Shown piece by piece: positions 18,334 to 28,265 of a DNA stretch of 64,000 nt. Position 1 is the first letter of the stretch, and each line of letters starts with the position of its first letter. The stretch is from Streptomyces sp. NBC_01465 (GTDB lineage Bacteria; Actinomycetota; Actinomycetes; Streptomycetales; Streptomycetaceae). The DNA is taken from the NCBI RefSeq assembly GCF_036227325.1, contig NZ_CP109467.1:7440001-7504000 (forward strand), given 5' to 3'. Below the pieces are notes generated by a model. It was not told where the DNA came from. It did no database searches and saw only the letters and a program-made list of their open reading frames with translations. Both the position numbers and the translations under genes were made by a program.

Positions 18334-21300
18334 TCACTCCGGGGCGGCGTACAGCCGGACGGGCCCCATCAGTCCGGTGACGCGCTGCCCCGGGAAGACG
18401 AAATGGGTCGGGCTGGTGTCGTCCAGATGCGGGGCGAGCGTCCCGTACACGGTGATCTCCACCAGGTTGGGGCCGGGACGGAACAGCCCGCTCACGTCGA
18501 AGTCGTACGGGGAACACACCCGTACGCCCGCGGCCACGCCTCCCACCCGCACCTCCGCCGTCCCCCGCACCCGCCCGAGCGCGAGCCGCACGCACCGCTG
18601 CCCCCGCGCCACCTCCACCACACGGCTGTAGCGCACCCCGCCGCTGTACCCGGCAAGGCCCTGGTCCTCCCAGTCGCCCGTACGGATCCGGCCCGCCCCC
18701 ACCGTGCACCGCAGCGGCCCCGCCAGCGCGGCACCACCCTCGCGGCCGGGGCGGGCGGCGATGCGCAGGGCGGCGGACCGCGGGCCTGTCGGCCCGTCGC
18801 CGGACAGATCGACGGTGACGGTGGATACGCCGCCGGGGCCCGGCACAGTGGTCGCCGCCCGCTGCCGGCCCTCGACGAAAACGGCTGTGTCCCCGTGCGT
18901 CCGAACCGACAACTGGCCTGTGCCCGGCGGCAGTTGGCACTCCATCCACTGCCCGGAAGGCCGGGTCCCGGGGGCGGCGAAGACGACCGGCACCACCGTG
19001 CCGTCAACGGCCTCCGGGTCCAGCCACGCGGCACCCGGCAGCGGATGCGGCCTCCGCCACAGATGCAACGCCGCCGGATCACCGGCCGGCTCGCGCCGCA
19101 CCGCCACCCGCGCTCCCGCCCCGTCCCGCCAGTGGCCGTCGCTGTGCAGCGCCCCGAGCCGCCCACCGTCCGGACCGTGGAAGACGGCGTCCACCAGGAC
19201 ACCCCTCGGGTCCCCCGTCTCCACCGAGATCGCGTTGTCCCCGATCCGCAGCGCCCCCGCGACCTCATGTCGCCGTACCCGAGGGACCGCATGGTCGGCG
19301 TACGGGTCGAACCCGCCCTGTCTGCCCACCACTTCACCGTTGACGCGCAGCACGCACGGCCCGAAGGAGGCCACCTGGACGACGGCCCGCGCAGGGAGAG
19401 CGGTCAGCGCCACGGCCGTTCCGACGCGGTCCCCGACGATCCACTCCGGGCGGCGGCAGCGCTCGGCATCGCGCACCAGCGCCACATGTCCGCGCAGATC
19501 GATGTCCTGATCGGGGACCAGGTCCAGCTCCAGAAGGTGCCGCCCCGCCTCCAGACGTACGGCACCCAGCGCAAGATGCCCCCCGTCGTCCAGGTCCACC
19601 ACCACGCCGTCCAGCCGTACGGTCTTCGCCGCGCCCGCCCCGACCATGAGCGCACCGTCGAAGGGATCCGCGACCAGCAGCTCGGTCCGCACCCGCGCCA
19701 CCGCCCCTGCGGCCGTCGGCCCGATGTGCAGGAACTCCTCGGGCACATGCCCCTTGGGCCCCAGCACCGCACGGTGCACCGGATCCTTGTGAATGCCCCG
19801 CGAGTCCGACCACTCCAGCACCGACCGCACCTCGCCCGCCCGGTCGACCAGGACCGCGCGCGGCCCGAACGTGGCATGCACCGGCGCCTTCTCCCCGTCG
19901 CGGAACGCATGGCGCTCCAGGACGGCCGCGGACCCGGGAGGACCGGTCACGGGCCGCGCGAAATCGCCCCAGGTGTTGTCCAGCGTCGGTACGAGTGCCA
20001 TCTCCCACGCCGCGTCCGCCGCGATCTCCGCGGCGAGTTCCGTCGCGGACGCGACCTCGTGCGCTTCCGGCAGCGGCTGTACGGGGAAGACCACCAGTGC
20101 CGCGGGACCGGCGTCGAACGGCACCTCGACCGCCCCGTCCCGTACGGGCAGGACACGGGGCGGGCCCCCGAACGGGTCGAGCAGCACCGCGGATCCCCGC
20201 GTCCCGCGAACCTCCAGCCGCGCCGTGCGCGCGTACCGGCCGGGGTCGAAGTCGTAGCGCGCGTCGAGCCAGCCCAGCGCGGCCCCCCGGGCGTCGGGAG
20301 CGGCCACCGACGCCTGCGTCGCGCGCGGCGAGGCGGCGGTCAGGAACACCACGGTGGCGCCCTCGACCCGGCGCACCAACGCGGGCACCGAGGCGGAGAC
20401 GACTGGTGGAGTCCGGTCCAGCGCCTCCGCCAGGTCGTCCGCCGTACGGACGAAGACGGCCCGACCGTCGTCGAAGCAGGCCCTCAACTCGCCCAGGACC
20501 AGGGCACCTTCGGCTCCCAGCACCGTGCGGGGAAGTTCCCCCACCGCGACCACGTGTCCGCCCGCCGCCGCGAACTCCACCAGCCGCCGCGCGGTGTCCT
20601 GTTCGAGCACCGTGCACGCGGGCAGGACGACCGCCGCGTACGCCTCGTCCGCGACCCGCAGCCGCACCTCGCCGCCGGTGGAGTCGACCCGCGCCCGCAC
20701 GAGCGACGCGTCGTCGACGACATCCGCGTCGAGACCGGCCCGGTCCAGGACCCCGGGCCGCGTCCGGAACCAGGTCATGTCGCCGACGAGGTCGAGATAC
20801 GTGTCCTGTGCGCGCTCCGCGTCCCCCGACACCCCGTCGAGCGCGGTCCCGGCCTGCGCGGTGGCGGTGGGGAGCAGGACCGCGATGTCGCACACATGGC
20901 TGCCCAGGCTCAGTACCGCGCACAGCCGGGTCACCGCGTCGGCAAAGACACGGTGGTGTGCCCAGTAGGGCTGGCGCCAGTCGGTGCCGGGCGGCGCCCA
21001 TTCCCACCAGCCGCCCTTGGTCGTGTAGTAGACGGCGTGGGGGTTGTAGAGGGTCGCTCCGGCGCGCAGCCAGGGCAGGAGCCAGTCGTACGTCTCCTCC
21101 AGGGTTCCGCCCCAGCCGGTCGAGTGGAACGCCTCGATCCAGGTGCGGGGGCGGCCGTAGAGATGGGCGAGCGAGGAGTGGATCCGGGCGTCGCCGTGGT
21201 GGTCGCTGCCGGGGGCGGAGAACCAGCGGTGGGTCCGGGCGTAGTCGGCGTAGAGCTGCACTCCGGCGACGGGGTGACCGGCGCGGGCCGGGTCCTGCTG

Positions 21301-22224
21301 GTCGCATCCGACGGTCAGGCCGTGGCCCTCGTGCCAGGCGGCGAGCGGCTGGAAGAACGCCTCCTCGGCGAGTTCGGCGCGGGTGAGGTGGTAGTCGTGG
21401 CGGATGCGGGCGGTGTCCGGACGGGTGCTGTCGGCGTACAACGCGTCGAGGTGCGGGGTGAGTTCGTAGCCCCGCCGTGCGGCGAAGGCCTCGGCGAACC
21501 CGGCCGACCAGGTGGGCAGTGACGGCAGTTCGTCCTGGAACGAGCCGACGACGACCGTGCCGAGCCGGTGGCCGAGCCGCCGCTCGAAGGCGCCGTGCAC
21601 CTGGTCGAGGAGGGCCGCGCAGGCCGCCCGGCCGAGGTAGTCGAAGCCGAGGGCGGTGTGGTGATGGAGTGTGAGGCGCCATCGCCCCGGTCCCGGCGCC
21701 CGTATCTCCCCGCCCTCCACGGCCACTTGGACCGAAGGCCCCCGGCGCCTGTCCTTCGCGTCGACCGGTTCGGCGTGGCCTGCGAGCGCCTGTCCTTCCG
21801 CAGGGCAGCGCAGGGCGCCGCCGTCCTCGACCACCGTACGTACCCGCTCCAGCCTGCGGCCCGCGAAGGCGGGGGAGTCGTCCACGAGACGGGCCTGGAG
21901 GTCGGCTCCGGAGAAACCGAGCTGATCGTAGAACCAGAGACTGACGCCGAGTTCCTCCGCGTCCTCGCACACGCCGTCGAGGAGCACCCACCACGCGTCG
22001 GACATGAACGGCGGGTCGTCGGCGTCGGAGCCGAACAGCGGGCCCGAGGGTGCGAGGTTGAGCAGGACCAGGTTGAACACCCCGCCCTGGACGAAGCGTT
22101 GGAGCTGGTCGCGCAGCCGGGCCCGGTCGAGGCGCTCCCCGCTCCACCACCAGATCGCGGTGGGGGAGAACGCGCGGGGAGGCAGGGCGAGTACGGTCGC
22201 GATGCTCTGAGGTATGCCCTCCAC
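18334..22224 (-). CDS. Large glycoside hydrolase, alpha-L-rhamnosidase-like (GH106-type)
   Basis: 1296 residues, no obvious signal peptide, so probably cytoplasmic. The N-terminal half is a TIM-barrel-like catalytic region (AIWWWSGERLDRARLRDQL, VVGSFQDELPSLPTWS, GSDHHGDARIHSSLAHL, TWIEAFHSTGWGGTLEETYDWL). The C-terminal half is a series of beta-sandwich modules (RRHEVAGALRIGDNAISVE; CSPYDFDVSGLFRPGPNLVEI) as in GH106/GH2-like enzymes. GTG 22224 lies 5 bp after the upstream permease stop. It is the last gene of the rhamnosidase/ABC operon and should act on imported oligosaccharide. Family placement is by overall look and context; catalytic residues are not proven. Confidence 0.72.
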   Translation of the reverse strand: MEGIPQSIATVLALPPRAFSPTAIWWWSGERLDRARLRDQLQRFVQGGVFNLVLLNLAPSGPLFGSDADDPPFMSDAWWVLLDGVCEDAEELGVSLWFYDQLGFSGADLQARLVDDSPAFAGRRLERVRTVVEDGGALRCPAEGQALAGHAEPVDAKDRRRGPSVQVAVEGGEIRAPGPGRWRLTLHHHTALGFDYLGRAACAALLDQVHGAFERRLGHRLGTVVVGSFQDELPSLPTWSAGFAEAFAARRGYELTPHLDALYADSTRPDTARIRHDYHLTRAELAEEAFFQPLAAWHEGHGLTVGCDQQDPARAGHPVAGVQLYADYARTHRWFSAPGSDHHGDARIHSSLAHLYGRPRTWIEAFHSTGWGGTLEETYDWLLPWLRAGATLYNPHAVYYTTKGGWWEWAPPGTDWRQPYWAHHRVFADAVTRLCAVLSLGSHVCDIAVLLPTATAQAGTALDGVSGDAERAQDTYLDLVGDMTWFRTRPGVLDRAGLDADVVDDASLVRARVDSTGGEVRLRVADEAYAAVVLPACTVLEQDTARRLVEFAAAGGHVVAVGELPRTVLGAEGALVLGELRACFDDGRAVFVRTADDLAEALDRTPPVVSASVPALVRRVEGATVVFLTAASPRATQASVAAPDARGAALGWLDARYDFDPGRYARTARLEVRGTRGSAVLLDPFGGPPRVLPVRDGAVEVPFDAGPAALVVFPVQPLPEAHEVASATELAAEIAADAAWEMALVPTLDNTWGDFARPVTGPPGSAAVLERHAFRDGEKAPVHATFGPRAVLVDRAGEVRSVLEWSDSRGIHKDPVHRAVLGPKGHVPEEFLHIGPTAAGAVARVRTELLVADPFDGALMVGAGAAKTVRLDGVVVDLDDGGHLALGAVRLEAGRHLLELDLVPDQDIDLRGHVALVRDAERCRRPEWIVGDRVGTAVALTALPARAVVQVASFGPCVLRVNGEVVGRQGGFDPYADHAVPRVRRHEVAGALRIGDNAISVETGDPRGVLVDAVFHGPDGGRLGALHSDGHWRDGAGARVAVRREPAGDPAALHLWRRPHPLPGAAWLDPEAVDGTVVPVVFAAPGTRPSGQWMECQLPPGTGQLSVRTHGDTAVFVEGRQRAATTVPGPGGVSTVTVDLSGDGPTGPRSAALRIAARPGREGGAALAGPLRCTVGAGRIRTGDWEDQGLAGYSGGVRYSRVVEVARGQRCVRLALGRVRGTAEVRVGGVAAGVRVCSPYDFDVSGLFRPGPNLVEITVYGTLAPHLDDTSPTHFVFPGQRVTGLMGPVRLYAAPE

Positions 22225-22229
22225 GGTGT

Positions 22230-23066
22230 TCAGCCCTTGAGCCCGCCGGCGAAGCCCTTGATCACATAGCGCTGCAGCAGCAGGAAGATCACGAGCATGG
22301 GCAGCGCGGCCAGGGCCAGTCCGGCGAAGACGAGACCGTAGTCGGAGACGTACTGGCCGACGAAGGAGAAGACGGCCACGGGCACCGTCTCCTTGCCGGA
22401 TCCGCCCAGGTAGAGCAGCGGGGTGAAGAAGTCGTTCCAGATGAAGACGGCATTGAGGATGACGACCGTCCCGGTGACCGGGCGCAGCAGCGGGAAGACG
22501 ACCCGGGTGAACGCCTGGCGGTGGTTGCAGCCGTCGATCAGTGCGGCGTGCGCGTAGTCCGGTGGGAGGGCGCGGATGAATCCGGTGTACAGGAAGACGG
22601 TGAACGGGAGTTGGATGCCGGTGTAGAAGAGCACCATGCCCTGGTACGTGCCGAGCAGTCCGAGGTCGTCGACCAGTTTGTAGAGCGGGATCATCCCCAG
22701 CTGGAATGGCAGCACGATGCCGAGCAGGAACAGGATGTACAGCCCGTAGCCCAGTCCGCGCGCCCGCCGCGCCAGGGTGTACGCGCCCGCGGAGCCCAGC
22801 ACGATGAGCAGCAGCAGACTGCCCGCGGTGATGACGGTGCTGTTGACCAGGGCGGATCCCAGTGAGGCCGAGCTCCAGGCGTTGCCGAAGTTGTCCAGGG
22901 TGGGCGGCGAGGGCAGCCCGAGCGGGGAGGAGGCGATCTGCGGGGAGTCCTTGAGGGACAGGGTGATGAGCGCGTACACGGGGAAGAGGAAGACGACCGC
23001 GACGGCGATCATGACAAGTTCGAGCAGATAGCGGCCGTAGCGCGGCGAGAGACGGACTCGGCTCAT
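22230..23066 (-). CDS. Carbohydrate ABC transporter permease (MalG type)
   Basis: 278 residues with six membrane segments. The ABC-permease EAA loop is present as YAHAALIDGCNHRQAFTRVVFPLLRP. The N-terminal region LLELVMIAVAVVFLFPVYALITLSLK is typical of MalG-type subunits. ATG 23066 overlaps the TGA of the other permease by 4 nt. It forms the membrane channel with the 23063-23950 product. No ATP-binding subunit is encoded here, as is usual in Streptomyces, where a shared MsiK-type ATPase serves many sugar importers. Confidence 0.9.
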   Translation of the reverse strand: MSRVRLSPRYGRYLLELVMIAVAVVFLFPVYALITLSLKDSPQIASSPLGLPSPPTLDNFGNAWSSASLGSALVNSTVITAGSLLLLIVLGSAGAYTLARRARGLGYGLYILFLLGIVLPFQLGMIPLYKLVDDLGLLGTYQGMVLFYTGIQLPFTVFLYTGFIRALPPDYAHAALIDGCNHRQAFTRVVFPLLRPVTGTVVILNAVFIWNDFFTPLLYLGGSGKETVPVAVFSFVGQYVSDYGLVFAGLALAALPMLVIFLLLQRYVIKGFAGGLKG

Positions 23067-23950
23067 GCGGTGATCTCCCGGGCGCGCAGATAGCGGAGTT
23101 GGACCAGGGACACCGCGGCGACGAACAGGGCGAGGACGAGGGCGACCGCCGTGCTGTAGCCGAACTTCCCGTAGACGAACGCCTCCTTGTAGAGGACGGT
23201 CGACAGCGTCTCGCTCGATGTGCCGGGGCCGCCGTTGGTCGCGGCGTAGACCTGGTCGAAGAGCTTGAGGCCCCCGATGGTCGACAGCATCAGATTGACG
23301 GTCAGCGCGGGAGCCAGCATCGGCCAGGTGAGATAGCGGAAGCGCTGCCAGGATCCGGCGCCGTCGATCCGGGCCGCCTCGTGGAGTTCCGCGGGGACGC
23401 CCTGCAGCCCGGCGAGGAAGACGACCATCGAGTAGCCGGCGTACTGCCAGATCACCATCGCCGCGACGGACCACAGGGCGAGGGAGGGGTTGCCGAGCCA
23501 GTCCTGGCGCAGACCGCCCAGGCCCAGGGCGCCGAGGACGCCGTTCAGTCCGGCGTGGGGGTCCGGGTTGTAGACGTACTTCCACAGGAAGGCCACCATC
23601 ACCGGGCTGACGACCGCGGGCGCGAAGAAGATCACCCTGAGCAGTTGCCGGCTGCGGATGTTGGTGTGGACGCCGAGCGCGAGGAGCAGGCCGACGAGGT
23701 TCTGTACGACGACGATCGCGACGGTCAGCAGCAGGGTGTTGCCCACGGAGTCCAGGGCGCGGTGGTCGTCGAGCAGTGCCCGGAAGTTGTCGAGCCCCAC
23801 GAAGGAGAAGCTGCCGATGCCGGTCCAGTCGGTGAAGGCGTACGCCACCCCGGCGATGCTCGGATAGAGGACGACGACGGCGTACACGACCAGCGCGGGG
23901 ACGACGAACGCCCACGGCGGGACGGTGGTATCACGGTGGAGACGCTTCAC
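23063..23950 (-). CDS. Carbohydrate ABC transporter permease (MalF type)
   Basis: 295 residues, six membrane segments. The EAA loop is LHEAARIDGAGSWQRFRYLTWPML. PPWAFVVPALVVYAVVVLYPSIAGVAYAF at the N-terminus is the usual first helix of MalF-like proteins. GTG 23950 overlaps the TGA of the binding protein by 4 nt (GTGA). It is part of the same five-gene operon as the rhamnosidase. Confidence 0.9.
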   Translation of the reverse strand: MKRLHRDTTVPPWAFVVPALVVYAVVVLYPSIAGVAYAFTDWTGIGSFSFVGLDNFRALLDDHRALDSVGNTLLLTVAIVVVQNLVGLLLALGVHTNIRSRQLLRVIFFAPAVVSPVMVAFLWKYVYNPDPHAGLNGVLGALGLGGLRQDWLGNPSLALWSVAAMVIWQYAGYSMVVFLAGLQGVPAELHEAARIDGAGSWQRFRYLTWPMLAPALTVNLMLSTIGGLKLFDQVYAATNGGPGTSSETLSTVLYKEAFVYGKFGYSTAVALVLALFVAAVSLVQLRYLRAREITA

Positions 23951-25254
23951 GACTTCTTCCTGTAGGCCTCGTCCATCTGTCCCAGCGCGCCCTTCACATC
24001 GGTCTTGCCCGCGAGGAGGTCCTGCACTGCTGCGAAGTGGGCGGGCTGCACCTCGGCGTTGGGCCAGCGCTGGTCCATGAAGGGGACCGTGCGGTTGGCG
24101 TCGATGATCGGCAGGAAGTCCTTCAGTGCCGGGTCGATCTTCGTCGACGCGTCGCGTTTGAAGGGGATCGCGGAGACGGCCGTGCACCAGCGGTTGAGGT
24201 TCTCCTGCGTTCCCAGGAACTCGATGAACTCCTTGGCCTTCGCCGCATTCTTGGACCGCTTGGAGATGCCCAGGCCGACGACGATGCCCGCCGGGATCCA
24301 CAGCTTCGCCGCGTCGTCGCCGCCGGGGAAGGGGAACATCCCCAGGTCGTCGGGTGTGGTGGTGGCCGCGCGGAAGGCGGACATCACGGCCGAGACCTGC
24401 ACGGCCATGGCCGCCTTGCCGGAGGCGACCATCGACGTCTGCTGTTCGTACGTGGTGCCGTTGGGGTTGTCGTTGAAGAAGCCGCGGGTCTGCAGCTCCT
24501 TGTACTTCGTCATGGCGTCGGCCCAGCCCGAGTCGGCGAAGGTCGCCTTCCCCGCGGTCATGTCGTCGTCGAAGTGGGAGTTCTCGGCGTACACGGCGTT
24601 GGGCACCAGCGCGTAGGTGATCAGCTGGGTGACCCAGGGGGTCTGTGCGCCCAGCGCGATCGGCACGATGCCCTTGGCCTTCAACTTGGCGCAGACGGTG
24701 AGGAGTTCGTTCCAGGTGGTGGGCGGCTGCACCCCCGCCTTGGCAAAGGCCTTCTTGTTGTAGATGGCGCCGATGGTGCTGCTGCCCGCCGAGTAGAGGT
24801 ACGTCTTGCCTTCGACGCGGTAGGCGGCGTCGAAGGTCGCGGGGATGCCCTTGGTCCATGTCTGTGCGCTGAGATCGGCCAGCAGCCCGGCCTTCTCCAG
24901 CTCGACCATGGACATGGAGCTGCCGCTGCCCGGATACACCACATGGATGTCGGGGGCGTTGCCGCCCGCGAGCTGGGTGCGCACCGCCGTCTGGACCTGC
25001 TCGACCGGTGCGAAGGAGGTGGCGAAGTCGGCGTCGCCGTGGCTCTTGCGGTACAGGGCGATGAGCTCTTCGAGCGGCTTCTGCTGGTCGGCGACGCCGA
25101 CGACCCGCAGCTTCCCCGAGCTGCCGGACGAGCTCGAACAGGCCGCGAGTACGGGCGGGAGCGCCGCGAGCGCGGCCACCCCGCCGCCCAGGCGGAGGAA
25201 ACCCCGGCGGCCGACCGTGCCAGGACGGGGCCTGCTGCGGGAACCCGTGGTCAT
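23947..25254 (-). CDS. Extracellular sugar-binding lipoprotein of the ABC transporter
   Basis: 435 residues. The N-terminus has a twin-arginine-like RRGFLRLGG followed by a hydrophobic stretch and a lipobox LAAC, so it is probably a lipoprotein exported by Tat or Sec. The mature part is a family 1 solute-binding protein (APDIHVVYPGSGSSMSMVELEKAGLLADL; WNELLTVCAKLKAKGIVPIALG; KEFIEFLGTQENLNRWC). ATG 25254 overlaps the TGA of the GH78 gene by 4 nt. It captures the sugar for the two permeases; rhamnose or a rhamnose-containing oligosaccharide is inferred from the flanking glycosidases. Confidence 0.88.
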   Translation of the reverse strand: MTTGSRSRPRPGTVGRRGFLRLGGGVAALAALPPVLAACSSSSGSSGKLRVVGVADQQKPLEELIALYRKSHGDADFATSFAPVEQVQTAVRTQLAGGNAPDIHVVYPGSGSSMSMVELEKAGLLADLSAQTWTKGIPATFDAAYRVEGKTYLYSAGSSTIGAIYNKKAFAKAGVQPPTTWNELLTVCAKLKAKGIVPIALGAQTPWVTQLITYALVPNAVYAENSHFDDDMTAGKATFADSGWADAMTKYKELQTRGFFNDNPNGTTYEQQTSMVASGKAAMAVQVSAVMSAFRAATTTPDDLGMFPFPGGDDAAKLWIPAGIVVGLGISKRSKNAAKAKEFIEFLGTQENLNRWCTAVSAIPFKRDASTKIDPALKDFLPIIDANRTVPFMDQRWPNAEVQPAHFAAVQDLLAGKTDVKGALGQMDEAYRKKS

Positions 25255-28034
25255 GGTGTGTCCTCCTCGTGAGCTCCGGCGTACGGTGCGGCTGCCGGGG
25301 GATGGGTCGCGGTGAAGTGGTACGAGCCCGAGGCCACGCGGTAGTCGGCGTGGCCGGGTGCGGTGGCGACGAGCGCGATGTGACGGCTTTCCTGCGGCTC
25401 CGTACCCGATTCGCGTACGGAGGCGGGGTCCGTCGTGGGCACGGACACTTCGGCACTCGCTCCCGGCGGCACCTCGATGTACAGGTCCAGGGTGTCGCCG
25501 TGCCGCTCCCAGCGGACCGCGACCGTGCCGCGCACCGATTCGTGGCGGGCTCCGGCCCCGGCGAGGGGGCCGGGGCGCGGGCGGATGCTCAACTGCCGGT
25601 ATCCGGTGGAGTGTTGGATCTGGTCGAGGCCGGCGACGCCGCGGTAGAGCCATTCGCCGATCGAGCCGAGCGCGTAGTGGTTGAAGGAGTTCATCGACGG
25701 CGCCCGGAACCCCGACTCGGGGGTCCAGCCGTCCCAGCGCTCCCAGATGGTGGTGGCGCCGTGGAGCAGCGGGAAGAGCCAGGAGGGCGGGTCGGTGCGC
25801 TGCAGCAGGCGGTGGGCGAGGCCGGCGTGGCCGTGGGCGTCCAGGACGGGTGCGGCGAGCGCGACCCCCAGGAAACCGGTCTGCAGGGCGCAGCCGGCCG
25901 CCTCGATCAGTTCGGTGAGCCGGTGTGCGACGGCCGCCTCGTGCTCCTCGGGCAGCAGACCGAACGCCAGAGCGAGGAGGCACCCGGTCTGGGTGTCGCC
26001 CGCGATCCGCACACCCGAGTCGTCGGCGGTGACGAAGCGGTCGACGAACGCGTCACGGATGGAGTCGGCCAACGTCCCGTACGAGAGCGAGAGTTCGTCC
26101 TCGCCGAGGACGCCCGCGGCCAGGGAGGTGAGGCGGGCGCTGTGGGCGAAGTAGGCGGTGGCGACGACGTCGCGCGGGGTCGGGGTGCCGGGGGCCAACC
26201 AGTCGGAGAAGTGCGGTCCGACCCGGTGCTGCCAGATCAGCGAAGGGTTGTGACGATGGATCAGATCGACCCAGGCGCGCATCGAGGGCAGCGCACGGGA
26301 GAGGAAGCGCGGATCGTCGTACGTGCGGTAGAGGTGCCAGGGCACGATGACCCCGGCGTCGCCCCAGCCGGGGGCGCCCTCGTCGGCGACTCCGGCGAGG
26401 CGCGGCGCGACATTGGTGAACCCGCCGTCGGGCGTGCGGGCGTCGTCGACGTCGCGCAGCCACTTGGTGAAGAACGCGGCGACATCGGCGTTGAGCGCGG
26501 CCGTGGGGAGGAAGACCTGGGCGTCGGCGAGCCAGCCGAGCCGCTCGTCGCGCTGCGGGCAGTCGGTGGGCACGCTGACGAAGTTGGAGCGCTGGCCCCA
26601 GGTGATGCACCGGTGGAGTCGGCGGATCCGGGCGTCGGAGCAGTCGAACTCGCCGGACCAGGGGGTGTCGCTGTGCAGCGCGACGGCGACGACGTCGTTC
26701 TCGTGCAGCTGCGGCAGGCCGCTGATCTCCGCGTACCGGAAACCGTGGCAGGTGAAGCGCGGCTCGAACACCGTGTCCTGGCGGCCGTCGCCGATCAGGG
26801 TGTCGGTCGCGGCCGCGGTCCGCAGATTGGCGGTGTACAGGCGCTGCTTCTCGTCCAGGGTCTCGCCGTGTCGTACGACGACGCGCGCGCCGTCGGCGAG
26901 GGGTCCGGTGCTCAGCCGTACGCGGCCGTTGAGGTTCTGGCCGAAGTCGACGATGTGGGTGTCGGGGGAGACCCGGGTGACCGAGCGCGGTCGCAGCGCG
27001 GCCGTGGCGCGCACCGGTTCGTCGACGGAGGCCACCAGGAGGTGGTGATCGGTCTTCTCCCCGACGAGGGCGGGTGCCCAGCCGCTGTCGTCGAAGGCGG
27101 GCAGATCCCAGCCGGGGGTGGTGCGGCGGAGGTCGTGGCACTCGCCCATGAGGAGATCCGCGTGGCGGATCTCGCCGGTGTGGCTGCGCCAGGAGCGGTC
27201 GGTGGCGATGACCTCGGTGGTGCCGTCGGCGCGGGTGAGGTGGAGTTCGGCGAGGAGTTCGGGGGCGGTGCCGTAGTGGGCGCCGGCGCGCCGCGGCTCG
27301 AAGCCGACGAAGCCGCTCCACCAGCCGTCGGCGAGGGTCGCGCCGAGCACGTTCTCCCCGTCGCGGACGAGGTCGGTGACGTCGTAAGTCTGGTACTGGA
27401 CACGGTGGTTGTAGTCGGTCCAGCCGGGAGCGAGCTCGGCGTCGCCGACCCGTTCGCCGTTGAGCCGCATCTCGTACAGGCCGCGCGCGCTGACGTACAG
27501 CCGCGCCCGCGAGACAGCACCTCCCGTGAAGGCGCGCCGCAGGCGGGGGCAGGGCGCGAGTCCGTGGCTGTCGAGTGCGCGGACCCCCTCGGTGGGCGCG
27601 TCCACGACCTCCATCGACCGCGGGTCGTGCGCGATCCAGGCGGCCCGCCAGGCGCTGCGGTCGGTGAACGCGGTCTCGAACCAGGACCGGGCCCCTGTGG
27701 GCGCCTCCGCCAGGCCCGACCACACCTGGACCTGCCAGAAGTAGCGGGTACGGGGTGCGATCCTGAGCCCCTCGCAGAGCACTCCGACCGCCTCGGGATC
27801 CTCGACGCGGCCGGTGTCCCAGAGGGGGCTGCCACCGTCGTCGAGATCTTCGGGGCGCAGCGCGACCCGGACCCGGTGGGCGACTGGATCGTCGCCGCGG
27901 TGCCCGGAGGCGAGCCGCCACGAGAGCAACGGGGCCGGCTCATCGATTCCCAGCGGAGTGGAACGGTGATCGCATCTCAGGGCGTAGGGAGCGAGAACTC
28001 CTGCGTCCGCTGCCGAGGGACCGGACACGAGCAC
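25251..28034 (-). CDS. Alpha-L-rhamnosidase, GH78 family
   Basis: 927 residues. It shows the GH78 order: N-terminal beta domains (LGIDEPAPLLSWRL; YFWQVQVWSG), a rhamnose-binding-like module (LYVSARGLYEMRLNGERVGDAELAPGWTDY), then the alpha/alpha-barrel. The hallmark NFVSVPTDCPQRDERLGWLADAQVF contains the general acid region, and EWLYRGVAGL and MNSFNHYALGS follow. It hydrolyses terminal alpha-L-rhamnose. No signal peptide is seen, so it should act inside the cell. GTG 28034 follows GAAGGAAGGA; GTG 28028 is a close alternative. It heads the minus-strand operon and is divergent from the isomerase gene. Confidence 0.9.
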   Translation of the reverse strand: MLVSGPSAADAGVLAPYALRCDHRSTPLGIDEPAPLLSWRLASGHRGDDPVAHRVRVALRPEDLDDGGSPLWDTGRVEDPEAVGVLCEGLRIAPRTRYFWQVQVWSGLAEAPTGARSWFETAFTDRSAWRAAWIAHDPRSMEVVDAPTEGVRALDSHGLAPCPRLRRAFTGGAVSRARLYVSARGLYEMRLNGERVGDAELAPGWTDYNHRVQYQTYDVTDLVRDGENVLGATLADGWWSGFVGFEPRRAGAHYGTAPELLAELHLTRADGTTEVIATDRSWRSHTGEIRHADLLMGECHDLRRTTPGWDLPAFDDSGWAPALVGEKTDHHLLVASVDEPVRATAALRPRSVTRVSPDTHIVDFGQNLNGRVRLSTGPLADGARVVVRHGETLDEKQRLYTANLRTAAATDTLIGDGRQDTVFEPRFTCHGFRYAEISGLPQLHENDVVAVALHSDTPWSGEFDCSDARIRRLHRCITWGQRSNFVSVPTDCPQRDERLGWLADAQVFLPTAALNADVAAFFTKWLRDVDDARTPDGGFTNVAPRLAGVADEGAPGWGDAGVIVPWHLYRTYDDPRFLSRALPSMRAWVDLIHRHNPSLIWQHRVGPHFSDWLAPGTPTPRDVVATAYFAHSARLTSLAAGVLGEDELSLSYGTLADSIRDAFVDRFVTADDSGVRIAGDTQTGCLLALAFGLLPEEHEAAVAHRLTELIEAAGCALQTGFLGVALAAPVLDAHGHAGLAHRLLQRTDPPSWLFPLLHGATTIWERWDGWTPESGFRAPSMNSFNHYALGSIGEWLYRGVAGLDQIQHSTGYRQLSIRPRPGPLAGAGARHESVRGTVAVRWERHGDTLDLYIEVPPGASAEVSVPTTDPASVRESGTEPQESRHIALVATAPGHADYRVASGSYHFTATHPPAAAPYAGAHEEDTP

Positions 28035-28265
28035 GTCCTTCCTTCGCGCCGGAAGTGTGAAATCTAACGTCCAATCTGTGGCGTGGACACTATGAGCCCC
28101 TCAAGACGGGTGTCAAGAGTGCTGCAGAGCTGCGCAACCATTCCCGAATCGCGCCAATTCGCCCTGGATTCAGGTTAGTTGTTACTCATGTGAATCCAAC
28201 ATGCGGCAGCGTGAATTGATGTTTCCATTGACGAAGCCACCGGACGCGCCTAGCTTCCGGGAGCC
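28035..28265. promoter_or_regulatory. Divergent promoter region of rhamnosidase operon and isomerase
   Basis: 231 bp without a gene. It holds a direct repeat AATCT-N7-AATCT (28061-28077 region) close to the rhamnosidase start. A TGTTACT heptamer at 28180-28186 lies about 80 bp before the isomerase and also occurs next to deoR. No clear sigma consensus was found. It probably carries the control sites for both arms of the sugar locus. Confidence 0.4.

Noticed and set aside
18403..21522. 1039-codon open frame opposite the large glycosidase
   Set aside because: Composition is typical of antisense of GC-rich coding DNA (Arg, Gly, Pro, His), no ribosome site and no recognisable fold, while the minus strand has coherent glycosidase blocks.
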